Below are positions 43,529-52,734 of a DNA stretch of 64,000 bases, in pieces. A model generated the notes under the pieces. The model saw only the letters and a list, made by a program, of their open reading frames with translations. It did no database searches and was not told where the DNA came from. Within the stretch, counting starts at the first letter, position 1. Every line of letters starts with the position of its first letter. The translations under genes and the position numbers were made by a program. This stretch comes from Adiantum capillus-veneris (lineage: Eukaryota > Streptophyta > Polypodiopsida > Polypodiales > Pteridaceae), in contig CM043953.1 of NCBI GenBank assembly GCA_014529385.2, forward strand, positions 71,647,372 through 71,711,371, written 5' to 3'.

Positions 43529-46500
43529 GACTGGAGCAGTTTCTTGAACGATTCCTCACACTCTTCTGTCCATTCAAAGTTCACTATTAGCCTGTAAAGT
43601 GGTTGGCCTATTATAGCGTACATGTAAATGAATCGTCTATAATATCCGCAATGTCCCATAAAGCTCTGTACTTGTTTCGCATTGGTTGGTCTAGGCATAT
43701 CCACTATAACTTTTATCTTCTCTAAATCCGTGGATATTCCGTTTTGTGAGACAATATGTCCCAGAATTCTGCCCTGTCGGACCATAAACACACATTTCTC
43801 AGGATTGAGACAAATGCGATATGTCCTACATTTCTCAAATACTTTTCTTAGGTGTTTTAGATGCTCATCTCTCAGAAGAGAATGTACACATAAGTCATCC
43901 ATGTATATTTCTAGAAACAACCTTAAGTATTCTTTGAAAGCATGCGTCATCAGCCTCTGGAAGGTTGCGGGAGCATTGGTTAGACCAAAAGGCATAACCC
44001 TATAAGCATAGATTCCCCACTCCGTTGCAAAAGCTGTTTTATGTTGATCTTCCAGTGCTATGGCTAGCTGATTATATCCCGAAAAACCATCAAGAAAAGA
44101 GTATGTTGTTTTCCCTGATACACGCTCTAGAACATGGTCAGTTATCGGCAGGGGATAATTGTCCCTGATTGTTGCAGCATTCACTTTCTTTAAGTTGACA
44201 CACACTCGGAGTTTTCCGTTCTTCTTGGGTACCACCACAATTGGAGATACCCAATCGGTGTGTTCAATCTCGTAGATGAATTCAGCTTCCATTAGCTTAT
44301 CTATCTCTTCTTTGATTCGCTTAGCAAACGTATCATTATATGTGTATGGTCTCTGTCTGCTAGGTTTTGCGTCTTGTTTCAGTGGGATTGTGTGTTGGCA
44401 TATCGATGGGTCAACTCCGTTTAAGTCCTTATAAGACCATGCAAACACATCCCTATACTCTCTAAGAAGACTCAAAAGTCTCTCTTCCTCACCTGGATAC
44501 AAATCCGTGGCTATGTACACCGGTCTAGGTGTCTCCCCTGGAGCTGCTAAATCAACTTTTTTTGCATCCTCTGGTCCGTCATAAGATTCATTCTCCTTTC
44601 TCTCTCGAATAGGTTGGGTTAATACCACCTTCCTATCCTCCATTGTGAATTTCCTATAGTGAGAGGGAACATCCATGTTTTCCTTGGTTTTGGCGTTTTC
44701 GTCCTCTCCACTCTCAAATTCTGTTGTCCAAACTTCTTTCAGAGTTTTCTTGAGCTCTCTGTACTTGTTTCTACGTTCTAACTTGGACTCCGTGTGTTCT
44801 CTGTTGCGTTTGTTCTTTTCTGATTTTTCTGTTTCAGTTTTCGTTTCATTCCTTTGAACTTGATTTCTTGAGCCTCTTTTGTCTTTTCGTAAGCTCTTTT
44901 GATCATTGCCTCTCATTCTTCCAAAAATCTTGTCCTTAACACAATCTTCTGTCTTTACTAGCATTAGGAATTGATTTTTTCCTCTTATTCTAGGCATCGG
45001 ATTGGTTCTAACCCCCTTTGTTTTTCTCTTTGCTCTATAGCGTTTCTGGCGTTGTTTAGTTTGGTTCGGAAAATCATAAAATCGGACATCCGTTATAGTT
45101 TCTTCGTTTCCGCTTGAATTGTCCGTTGACTCGTTGTCTGCTTTATTTCCCCACTCAGGATGATCGGGAATGTCGTGAAACACCTCCTCTTCATCTTCCT
45201 TTTCCAGTGTATCGTTCTTTTCAGTTTCTTTTTCGAGTACAGTTCTCAACATGAAGTACGGAACCACGTCGTACCCATCCTTGTCGCAAAATTTCGTTGT
45301 GGGACCATCCAGAATTGCACAAACATCTAGGGTTGCTAGAATGTGTGTCCATTCTAATGGTTCAAGCGTGTCCTCTGGAAAGGGTTCTCCTATATAAGTT
45401 TCGTCTTCGATAGCCCTTTCTAAAACACATTCTTCTCGTTTCAGACTTCCACATTTCGAAGCTCCACACATCCATAACTCCTTGGGTTTACCTAACCAAG
45501 CTGGAAATTCGGATCCCGCCAAAGTAGCTGAATCAAACTCCTCCACCGGTGTTCGGTTCACATCTTTGTAGCTATGGTCTTTCAGGTTCACACGTGTAGT
45601 GGTTTCCATATTTCTCAGGTATATGTGATCGTAGCCCCAATCCTGGACCATTTTCAACTGTCTCATGAATGGTCTTCCCAGTATGATATCATAGTTATTC
45701 TCCTTGCCAAAATCGACAATAGCAAAAGTATGTTCGTATTCAATGCCGCAAGAAGTCACTACCACTTTCTCTAATAACCCCATAGGTTTCTCCATGTGTC
45801 CATCTGCTAATTGGAGTTTCAACCTAGTCTTCCTTATTGCTGGTTTCCCCCATTTTTTCCAGATTTCTTTTGTAGCAATGGCTACCCCAGCTCCGCTGTC
45901 TAGTATTGCCATCGTCTTCACTCCTTGGAATTCAACTGGTAAGGTTGTATTCCCCTCTTCACCTTCGCAATACTCTCCGACCTTGTTTAAGGGTACAGGC
46001 TTAGCGTTCTTTTGTGGTTTACTCAGCTCTTGTATTCCCTCTTGCAGTCTCGATGTTGGGTCTTTTATCCCAAATTTCTCCAAGCATTTTCCTACAGTGG
46101 TCCACATATGTGGTCTTAGCCTCAAAAGCTCAGCTAGAGTGATAGTGCATGTCACTGGTGTTGACAAGATCTCTATCAATCCTTGCGAGTCCATGACTTT
46201 TTCTGATGAGATTCTTCGTGAGGGAAGTGCTCTAATCTCGGATTTTGCTTCATACTCTCCTAAGTATGAAGGTAAGGTATTCAGTGAGTGAGGTTTGCTC
46301 TCCATTGTTCTAACAGAGCCCCCATCTCCCCAGTAAGATTGCAGATCCAAGTCCACTTGAGATCCTGCCTCAAATTCCACTATGGGAGGATTCCTGATGT
46401 CCTTTTCCCAATTTGTCTGATTAGCTTGGCAACTTAGCTCGTTTGCAAAGTTTGCCTCTCTCACTTGTTTCCAAAATTCATTGTAATCCTCATCTCTTCC

Positions 46501-47334
46501 GTAAGACCTCTGTATGACTGGATGAAAACTCTCTATCTCCTGATCGGTTGTGTTCAATACTATGCGGTCATCCTTGTGTGTATTTTCAGGCTTTTGTGCA
46601 CTGGGAGTCTTTTCAGCTACCCGTGAAATGATAGTCTCTTGCTGAATTGGGTTTTCCGTTCCACAATTCATTGTTTCTTTTGGTGGTTCTAATAAGGCTT
46701 GTGCAGTCTCGATCATTCTCTGGCACATTTCAAGTCTCTGCTTTTCCAATTCCGCGTTTGGGTATGTCATCCACCTCTGTTCTTGTGTTTGGTTGTTCTT
46801 TAACCTAGCTTCGTAAGCTCTCATCAGTGCGTCCAATGGTTCGTGTACTTTGTCGACTAGCACTGATCCCCCTGAGCTTAAGCTCGTTGTTTCTTTGATA
46901 CTCTTTTGTTTCGTTCTTTCAGGGCTCATCTCTCGTTTCCCGTTTTGACTCTCAAGTTTTTCTAATCTATCTTTAGTTTGCTTTAGTTCCTCAGCTAGAA
47001 TAGCGTCTTCACGTTCTTTTCTCAACTTCATGCGTGCTTTTCTAGCTTTCCATGTGTTTCTCTGACTCCGCGGTCCTTGACTAACCACTTCAGTCGCTAA
47101 CTTTCCATTCTCAGGTTCTCTAGTGGTTTTCTTAGCTTGAGCTCTAGTAACAACTTGCGTTGGTATCAGAGTTTCATTTTCAGACCCACTGCTGGTAGGA
47201 ATAGTTTCTAGCATATTCAATGTCGTCTTTTGCACTTTGTTTGGATTCTTTTGAACAATCCTCAATGAAGTGAGTAACCCCACACTCAGTGCAATAAGCG
47301 TTAATTCTAATGATTTCCGTATGTGGACAAACAT
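43525..47334 (-). CDS. pol: pol, first part: linker, aspartic protease, reverse transcriptase
   Basis: 1,269 codons, the first 50 overlapping gag in another frame. Charged linker 60-220 with coiled-coil character; protease with DSG at 479-481 and IILGRPF near 550; Lys/Glu-rich spacer 700-900; RT about 985-1200 with VPKKNGKLRVCV, FLDGFSGYNQ (D1082) and YMDD (1144-1147). RT motifs look intact, except that the usual CVD in the first block is CVN. The frame ends at a TGA (43525-43527) just after the RT connection domain, while RNase H continues in another frame (APVLKSPD), so a small indel near 43535 breaks pol. It copies the element RNA into DNA. In A this region is deleted from residue 764 on. 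Confidence 0.92.
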   Translation of the reverse strand: MFVHIRKSLELTLIALSVGLLTSLRIVQKNPNKVQKTTLNMLETIPTSSGSENETLIPTQVVTRAQAKKTTREPENGKLATEVVSQGPRSQRNTWKARKARMKLRKEREDAILAEELKQTKDRLEKLESQNGKREMSPERTKQKSIKETTSLSSGGSVLVDKVHEPLDALMRAYEARLKNNQTQEQRWMTYPNAELEKQRLEMCQRMIETAQALLEPPKETMNCGTENPIQQETIISRVAEKTPSAQKPENTHKDDRIVLNTTDQEIESFHPVIQRSYGRDEDYNEFWKQVREANFANELSCQANQTNWEKDIRNPPIVEFEAGSQVDLDLQSYWGDGGSVRTMESKPHSLNTLPSYLGEYEAKSEIRALPSRRISSEKVMDSQGLIEILSTPVTCTITLAELLRLRPHMWTTVGKCLEKFGIKDPTSRLQEGIQELSKPQKNAKPVPLNKVGEYCEGEEGNTTLPVEFQGVKTMAILDSGAGVAIATKEIWKKWGKPAIRKTRLKLQLADGHMEKPMGLLEKVVVTSCGIEYEHTFAIVDFGKENNYDIILGRPFMRQLKMVQDWGYDHIYLRNMETTTRVNLKDHSYKDVNRTPVEEFDSATLAGSEFPAWLGKPKELWMCGASKCGSLKREECVLERAIEDETYIGEPFPEDTLEPLEWTHILATLDVCAILDGPTTKFCDKDGYDVVPYFMLRTVLEKETEKNDTLEKEDEEEVFHDIPDHPEWGNKADNESTDNSSGNEETITDVRFYDFPNQTKQRQKRYRAKRKTKGVRTNPMPRIRGKNQFLMLVKTEDCVKDKIFGRMRGNDQKSLRKDKRGSRNQVQRNETKTETEKSEKNKRNREHTESKLERRNKYRELKKTLKEVWTTEFESGEDENAKTKENMDVPSHYRKFTMEDRKVVLTQPIRERKENESYDGPEDAKKVDLAAPGETPRPVYIATDLYPGEEERLLSLLREYRDVFAWSYKDLNGVDPSICQHTIPLKQDAKPSRQRPYTYNDTFAKRIKEEIDKLMEAEFIYEIEHTDWVSPIVVVPKKNGKLRVCVNLKKVNAATIRDNYPLPITDHVLERVSGKTTYSFLDGFSGYNQLAIALEDQHKTAFATEWGIYAYRVMPFGLTNAPATFQRLMTHAFKEYLRLFLEIYMDDLCVHSLLRDEHLKHLRKVFEKCRTYRICLNPEKCVFMVRQGRILGHIVSQNGISTDLEKIKVIVDMPRPTNAKQVQSFMGHCGYYRRFIYMYAIIGQPLYRLIVNFEWTEECEESFKKLLQS

Positions 47335-49756
47335 TCATCAGATGGTCACCTCCACACTTGTAACAGGGTCCTAGTGCTGGTCTTGGTCCCATTTGATTCG
47401 TCCTTTGTGGATAGGATGGTCTTTGTCCTGTTAACCCTCCATGAGCTATGAACATCAATGTTCTTGCGTCCAAATTGTATCTCTCTTCATCAGAAGCACT
47501 TGTAACTGTTGGTGTTCCAACATTCCCCATCGTGCCCCATGGTTCTGGTTGTTTGGGTTCTTCTGGTGGGTAATACACAGTTGGAGACATGTGTGCCCCA
47601 GATTCTTCATAATAGGCTTGAACAGGCACTAGGGCTTGTTTTTCCTGATTCTCTAAGGTTGGTGCATATCTAATGCCCACTGGTCTTGCTCTTGGTAAAG
47701 GTGGTTGTTGTCCCAATACCAGTTGTGGTCTTTCTATCCCCATAGGTCCTGGTACATTTCCCGTTGGGTATCGAGGTACTGGATGTACTTGAGGTGGTGC
47801 TAATTGAGCAGGAGGTGCATACTGACGCTCCCTTACATACCCTTTGTTGTAATAGCACTCCTCTGTTGGATGATTTGTCCATTTTTGTTCAATAGCACAC
47901 CATTTCAGTGGTTTTGGCAATGGTTTTTGGTATGGTGCCATCCTTTTTAGAGCATCTTCTATCATTTGCTCTACATTTGGCATGGTTGTTGTTTGAACAT
48001 TCTTTTTAGTGGTAGTCTCGCTCGCTACGGAGGAAGAGCTACTGGATGCAAAATCTGTATCCGCTGACACCTCTCCATAAACCGTACAGTTATCCACTAA
48101 GTACAATGCCTCTCTCGTTACTTGCTCGAAACTTGTACAAGCTTTCAAGTGCAAGTCCTTCTTGAGAGTGTCGTTTCTCAGTCCCTCAATAAAGAGAACA
48201 GATAGTCTGTCATCTTGTGGTTGTTCACGTACTGGATATCTCTCAATGTATTGTTTTAAGCGAAGTGAAGCTTCCTTCACTTTTTCGTGTTCTCTCTGTT
48301 TAAAAGCATATATTTGTGAGACCGTATTGTGCTTAATCCCTCGTTTTGAGAATTCCTCAGCAAACTCTCTTAGCAAATGGTCAATGTCATGGAATCCCCC
48401 TATGTTCAGTGGTTGAAACCATGTCAATGCCGTACCTTCTAGAGTAAGACCAAATCCCTCGTATTGTGTATGGAAATCTGTTATCTGCTCAGCTCTTAAG
48501 ACTTGCTTAAAGAGTGACACATGTGCATACGGATCTCCCGAACCACCATACTTCTTTGGCATACACTTCGCTACTTGAGATTGTCTCATACGTCTATGAT
48601 CTGCTACCAATCTCATTGCTCCTGTGTCCCGGTTAAAGCATTCTCTAGCATCATGGACTTCATGGGTTACCCTTGTCGGTTCCCCCGCCCTGAATCTACT
48701 ACTAGGAGGTAAATGTGATGGTTCCGCTTCGAACCTTGGACCTGGAGCGGTATATGTGGGGATTGGAACTGCACTACCTCGATTCGTATCCATTGACTCT
48801 CTGGAATGTAATGATCCCATTGGTCCGGGCTTCGAGTACTGAGGTTGACTGAAAGAGTCAGCAGCCTGAGTTCTTTGTCCTCCTGTCGTCATTGGGTTTT
48901 GCCCTCCATTTGTTGGTGCTGGTCTTTGTGAGCTAGAAGTAACATAATACTGATGTAGTGGTCCCCCAAAGTATGTATATCCTTCTAATTCTTTCTTGCC
49001 CATTGTTGAGTATTGCCTGCCATACTTGTCGTAAGCGGCAATTTTCACTTCCGATCCCTCTGTGTAGGTAAAGACATAAAGTCTTTTTTGGTCTGTCAAC
49101 TCTCCAGTGTAGGGTTCTTCACATCTATAATAGAGATCCTGCTCCCCATTATTATATTTGTATAGCCCCACATAGATGTTATCAGTGTTGATCCTTGTAG
49201 TTTCATTCTCTCTTCTTAACCTCGCATCAGGGAAGTTCATTATTGGTGCTTTCTCCTCAAGTTCTTCATCTACTTTGGCTTTGGTGCCCATCAATCCCCA
49301 CTTGTCCACAATGTTAGGGTTTAGGACTACCAAGTACATGGTACCCTCGTCATCTAGATATCTATCTCCGCTATAGCTCACATGCACTAAGTCCTTGAAC
49401 TCACTAGGTCTATCTTCTATCTTCACACAATAGCGGTCCATTCCATCCTTGTAGATCTTGGCACCTTGCTCATTGTCGTACTGATATTTTATGAACAATA
49501 GCCTCATTGTGGCGGAAGGGTTTGATGATCCTACTGCCATATTTTCTCTGTTGTTCAGGTTCAAGTGTTCCAAGTGTTCGGTGAAAATCTCGTAAGATCT
49601 CTCCGAAGAAGTATTAGAGACACTTCCTTCAAAGATCGGCTCTAATGGTTGCACCCAACTTTGGTTTACACTTCCCTCGGTTGATATGACACTTGCTGGT
49701 TCCCCTTGTTTTGGTTGGTTATTCTGGAGGTTCCTGCCCGATCTCAAATTCATCAA
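47180..49756 (-). CDS. gag: gag of element B, intact
   Basis: 858 codons from an ATG matching that of A. It has a long N-terminal domain (about 1-260) with unknown fold, a Gly/Pro/Ser linker, the gag core about 420-560 (ALTWFQPL, EEFSKRG, LRLKQYIERY, LFIEGLRND), a Pro-rich part, and two zinc knuckles with C-x2-C-x3-H-x4-C spacing (C798, C801, H805, C810; C822, C825, H829, C834). The x3 spacing, one shorter than the retroviral standard, fits my memory of the Athila/Tat branch. The end overlaps pol by 155 bp; pol is in the +1 frame here, whereas in A the two frames coincide. It forms the particle and binds RNA. Confidence 0.93.
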   Translation of the reverse strand: MMNLRSGRNLQNNQPKQGEPASVISTEGSVNQSWVQPLEPIFEGSVSNTSSERSYEIFTEHLEHLNLNNRENMAVGSSNPSATMRLLFIKYQYDNEQGAKIYKDGMDRYCVKIEDRPSEFKDLVHVSYSGDRYLDDEGTMYLVVLNPNIVDKWGLMGTKAKVDEELEEKAPIMNFPDARLRRENETTRINTDNIYVGLYKYNNGEQDLYYRCEEPYTGELTDQKRLYVFTYTEGSEVKIAAYDKYGRQYSTMGKKELEGYTYFGGPLHQYYVTSSSQRPAPTNGGQNPMTTGGQRTQAADSFSQPQYSKPGPMGSLHSRESMDTNRGSAVPIPTYTAPGPRFEAEPSHLPPSSRFRAGEPTRVTHEVHDARECFNRDTGAMRLVADHRRMRQSQVAKCMPKKYGGSGDPYAHVSLFKQVLRAEQITDFHTQYEGFGLTLEGTALTWFQPLNIGGFHDIDHLLREFAEEFSKRGIKHNTVSQIYAFKQREHEKVKEASLRLKQYIERYPVREQPQDDRLSVLFIEGLRNDTLKKDLHLKACTSFEQVTREALYLVDNCTVYGEVSADTDFASSSSSSVASETTTKKNVQTTTMPNVEQMIEDALKRMAPYQKPLPKPLKWCAIEQKWTNHPTEECYYNKGYVRERQYAPPAQLAPPQVHPVPRYPTGNVPGPMGIERPQLVLGQQPPLPRARPVGIRYAPTLENQEKQALVPVQAYYEESGAHMSPTVYYPPEEPKQPEPWGTMGNVGTPTVTSASDEERYNLDARTLMFIAHGGLTGQRPSYPQRTNQMGPRPALGPCYKCGGDHLMNVCPHTEIIRINAYCTECGVTHFIEDCSKESKQSAKDDIEYARNYSYQQWV

Positions 49757-51162
49757 TTCCCCTAAAGGACTTTAACTTTTCTGTATCGGCAATTTGTTTT
49801 CCCAGGTTTTTGTGGTTAGAATTGATCCAAACTGATTGATACTTTGTCAATTGTTTAATCTTGTCAGTTGGACAACTTCTGTTTCATCAGGTGAGAATTT
49901 TGTTACTGTTATGCTGAAAAAGACATTATACGCGTATGATGTCTTTTTTTTCACAGATTTGGACTATTTTGGTTATGCTCACTCTCAGTAGCCCCCTTAT
50001 GCTCCGTCCACTCACAAAATTCAGTTTGAACTCTGTTTGAGCAAGTTATGGCTAATTTAGGCTTTTCTTGGCAATTTTCCGCTTTTAACTTGTTTTTTGG
50101 GTCAATTGTGATCCAAATGGGATGAAACTTGAAATATAACCTCTAGACAGCAATTACAATGGATCTGTGTTAGCAAAGTATCAAAATATGTCCAAAATTA
50201 GGTCAAAGACATCATACGCGTATGATGTCTTTTTCATCAATTTGGGTCAAGACTTGATATTTTTGCTTTCTACAGTGTTTGTAACAATCTTGTCAGGTCA
50301 GATTTCAAAAATAAGCAGTGGATGTGCTAAAAGACATTATACGCGTATGATGTCTTTTGTCCCAGATTTTGACTATTCTTGGTTTTAAGCCTTCTCCAAT
50401 GTTTATAATTGAGTTTCAAGTGTTTTTGTCAGGTTTGAATGTAAAAACAAGATCTGAATCCAAAATTTCCTCTTCTTTGCGTTTCTTGGACTCCGACTTG
50501 TCTTTTTGGGTTTCTTTGAGTGTTAATGCTCTTGTTTTAAGTTGAAATTAGGGTATAACCCCCCTTTTGAACACTCTGGTAAAGTCAAAATTTTTGTTTT
50601 GGTCTCTGTTTGGTCATTTAGACATCATACGCGTATGATGTCTAAAGTTGCAGATTTCCAGTTTTTTTGGCACAGAATCCTTTCTAAAGCTTTCTCTAGT
50701 GCTCAGCAACTCCCAGATACACAGAAAATTTCTCTGACTTTTGTTTATTGCAAGTTTCACTACTAACTCGACGGTTTAGTGATCTAACATGCAATCAACC
50801 ATATCAAGCAAATACTCCAATGATTATTAGCTCTAGATCAGGATCAAATGAAGTCCTACCTAAGCTATTCCTAATCATAAAATGGGTTTGGTAATTGTGA
50901 CTTTAAAGATATCCACTGTCACTCACGGACTAGCAAATTCTTCTTCTATCAACAACTACTCAACACCAACAAAACAACAAACAAATCTAAGCTAAACTAA
51001 AAATACTGTCAACACGGAAGACCCAGGAATACCCCACTTCCTAGTATCTCTCGAGATCTTCAGAGTCCACCACTCCTAGATCTTTTCTAACTAAAGTATA
51101 CAAAGTAGTTTATACGACTCACCTCGTAGGATTAGTCTAAGGTCACCTACTTAGGGCTCTCG
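49757..51162 (-). other. Untranslated leader of element B
   Basis: 1.4 kb collinear with the leader of A, no sustained coding, four palindromes. Confidence 0.85.
49923..50641. repeat. Leader palindrome cluster of B (4 copies)
   Basis: Copies at 49923-49942 (one arm change), 50209-50228, 50334-50353 (one arm change) and 50622-50641. Distances from the 5' LTR are 541, 829, 954 and 1240 bp, against 540, 828, 953 and 1237 in A. All keep the ACGCGT centre. Confidence 0.97.
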
Positions 51163-51180
51163 TCCCCGACAGCGGCGCCA
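51163..51180 (-). other. Primer binding site of element B
   Basis: TGGCGCCGCTGTCGGGGA on the minus strand, two bases after the LTR. It differs from the site of A by one C to T change, so it has two mismatches to tRNA-Asp. Confidence 0.88.
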
Positions 51181-51182
51181 AA

Positions 51183-51814
51183 TGTTAAGGCGGTTACGCC
51201 GCTAGCGGAAACTAAATAGCGAGAACTCAACCAACAACAGAATTTGTCAGAAGAGGACGGAGATTGACCCGCAGGCGCATGGACGCATGGAAACAACTAG
51301 GTGGGTGTCAAATCACCTACTCGACCTTCTAATGACAATCACTACTAAGGAAATCAAATCTAAGTTCTAGAATACGCAAGTGACTGAAATCCGTACTACG
51401 AACGAATGCTATACGAAACAGGATCTAGAATCATTGAATCGATCTCAAACTCAAGGGGAAGTCTATACACTAGGTAAGAACAACACCCTAAAGACTTGAA
51501 CTGCAAAATCAACCTATAACCACTCCGTGCGGTAAACGCGTATGAAAACAGGCCGAAAAATACAGGTGATCGAAACTTGACCCCGATGGTACTGATGTGT
51601 AGCTCTACTCGTTGTGGTTCTATAGATATGCTGCATGCTCTATTCCGACACACGAGTTGGAAGAAAACTCACACCGAAGCTCGTAGGAACTTACCACACA
51701 TAGAAGCCGATAGCGCGCACTCTTGGTATCTGTGCGTAGCTCTCGCCGTTGCTAACACAATGACGGTGTCGCTTCTCCAATGGTGGCTCCGTAGCTCGCG
51801 TAGCAAGTAGATAA

Positions 51815-51888
<74 letters not shown>

Positions 51889-52174
51889 GACACAGTCACG
51901 GCGCTCAAAAACTCACTTTGATTAATAATCTCAATCCCTTAGGTTACAAAACTTTGGCTTATATACCTCAGCCTTGGAGGTGAGAACATCTCTAACTAAT
52001 TACATCAGCAAGTGAAATTACTTCGGAATTACAAGCTGGAAACTCAATTGAGTCTCGTTACTTAATGAATGGCTCAAATCAAAATTAATGTCGGAAAGAC
52101 ATTTATTACAATCAATGGTTACAAAATGATGAGTGTGAGCAAAAATGTGGGTGTGATCCTCTGCTGACTCAACA
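51183..52174 (-). repeat. 5' LTR of element B (992 bp)
   Basis: Same ends as the 3' LTR. The GA run is 69 bp (51817-51885), and an extra ACGCATGG copy lies near 51283. TATA box at 51958-51965. Confidence 0.97.
51958..51965 (-). promoter_or_regulatory. TATA box in 5' LTR of B
   Basis: TATATAAG on the minus strand, the presumed promoter of the element transcript. Confidence 0.75.
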
Positions 52175-52179
52175 CCTTT
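52175..52179. other. Right target-site duplication of element B
   Basis: CCTTT, equal to 33173-33177. Confidence 0.9.
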
Positions 52180-52329
52180 GGATCCCTATTTTTTCTCCTT
52201 TGAATCCCTATTGTGACTAGTCTGCCAACCTAACCAATATTCTAGCTTTTTCTCCCTTCGTACCTCCCCATATTAAATAATTAGTTTAACATGAGAAAAT
52301 CATTTAGGAGAATTAGATATTAGTTATTA

Positions 52330-52490
52330 TGATAGGTCAAGTGGTTGATAGTGCTTGTCAAGTAGTATAAATTGCTTAAAAGTGCTGGTCAGGTGTTCCT
52401 AAGTGGTCCAAAGAGCTGGTCAAGTGGTACAGGGGGCTAGTAAAGTGATTTGGGGGGCTGGTAAAGTGCTGGTACACTGACCAAGTGTTT
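52330..52490 (+). repeat. GGTCAAGTGGT/AAAGTGCTGG array
   Basis: Same words as 32290-32505 on the other side of B. Confidence 0.75.
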
Positions 52491-52582
52491 TAAAGGACGT
52501 ATTTTATCACTCTACTGTGACAAGTGCTAGCTTTTTAGCAGGGGTGATTAGCTATAATTTTAGAGGGTAGTAGTTAGGTGAT

Positions 52583-52615
52583 CCCCCCCTCCCCCCCCCC
52601 CCCCCCCCCTCCCCC
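52583..52615 (+). repeat. C-rich homopolymer tract
   Basis: 33 bases, all C but for two or three T. Length may be affected by sequencing or assembly. Confidence 0.9.
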
Positions 52616-52734
52616 AAGCTTTTGATGTAATCCTTGCTGACTCTCTTCAATATAGTTCACTGCCTCCCCTTTTTTTTCAAAGTGCTAGCTATTGTTAAAA
52701 GTTCTGGTCAAAGTCAAATTTATAGAGATAAATC

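Larger units (their letters stand above)
33178..52174 (-). mobile_element. Element B: complete 18,997-bp Ty3/gypsy retrotransposon
   Basis: Bounded by two LTRs of 934 and 992 bp in TG...CA form and flanked by CCTTT on both sides. In reading order on the minus strand: LTR, tRNA-Asp primer site, leader, gag, protease, RT, RNase H, duplicated HHCC plus integrase core, second protease-like domain, gap, ORF3, polypurine tract, LTR. About eleven substitutions separate the two LTRs (roughly 1.2 percent by eye), less than between the LTRs of A, so B inserted more recently. It fits the Athila/Tat branch but has unusual additions. A frame break in pol and a stop in ORF3 make it unlikely to be autonomous. 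Confidence 0.97.

Noticed and set aside
43520-43550. Programmed frameshift between RT and RNase H
   Set aside because: Ty3/gypsy elements do not normally shift here and no slippery heptamer is obvious; a simple indel is more likely.
52583-52615. C-rich tract as a regulatory G-quadruplex or i-motif
   Set aside because: A single homopolymer next to no gene; length is prone to sequencing error.
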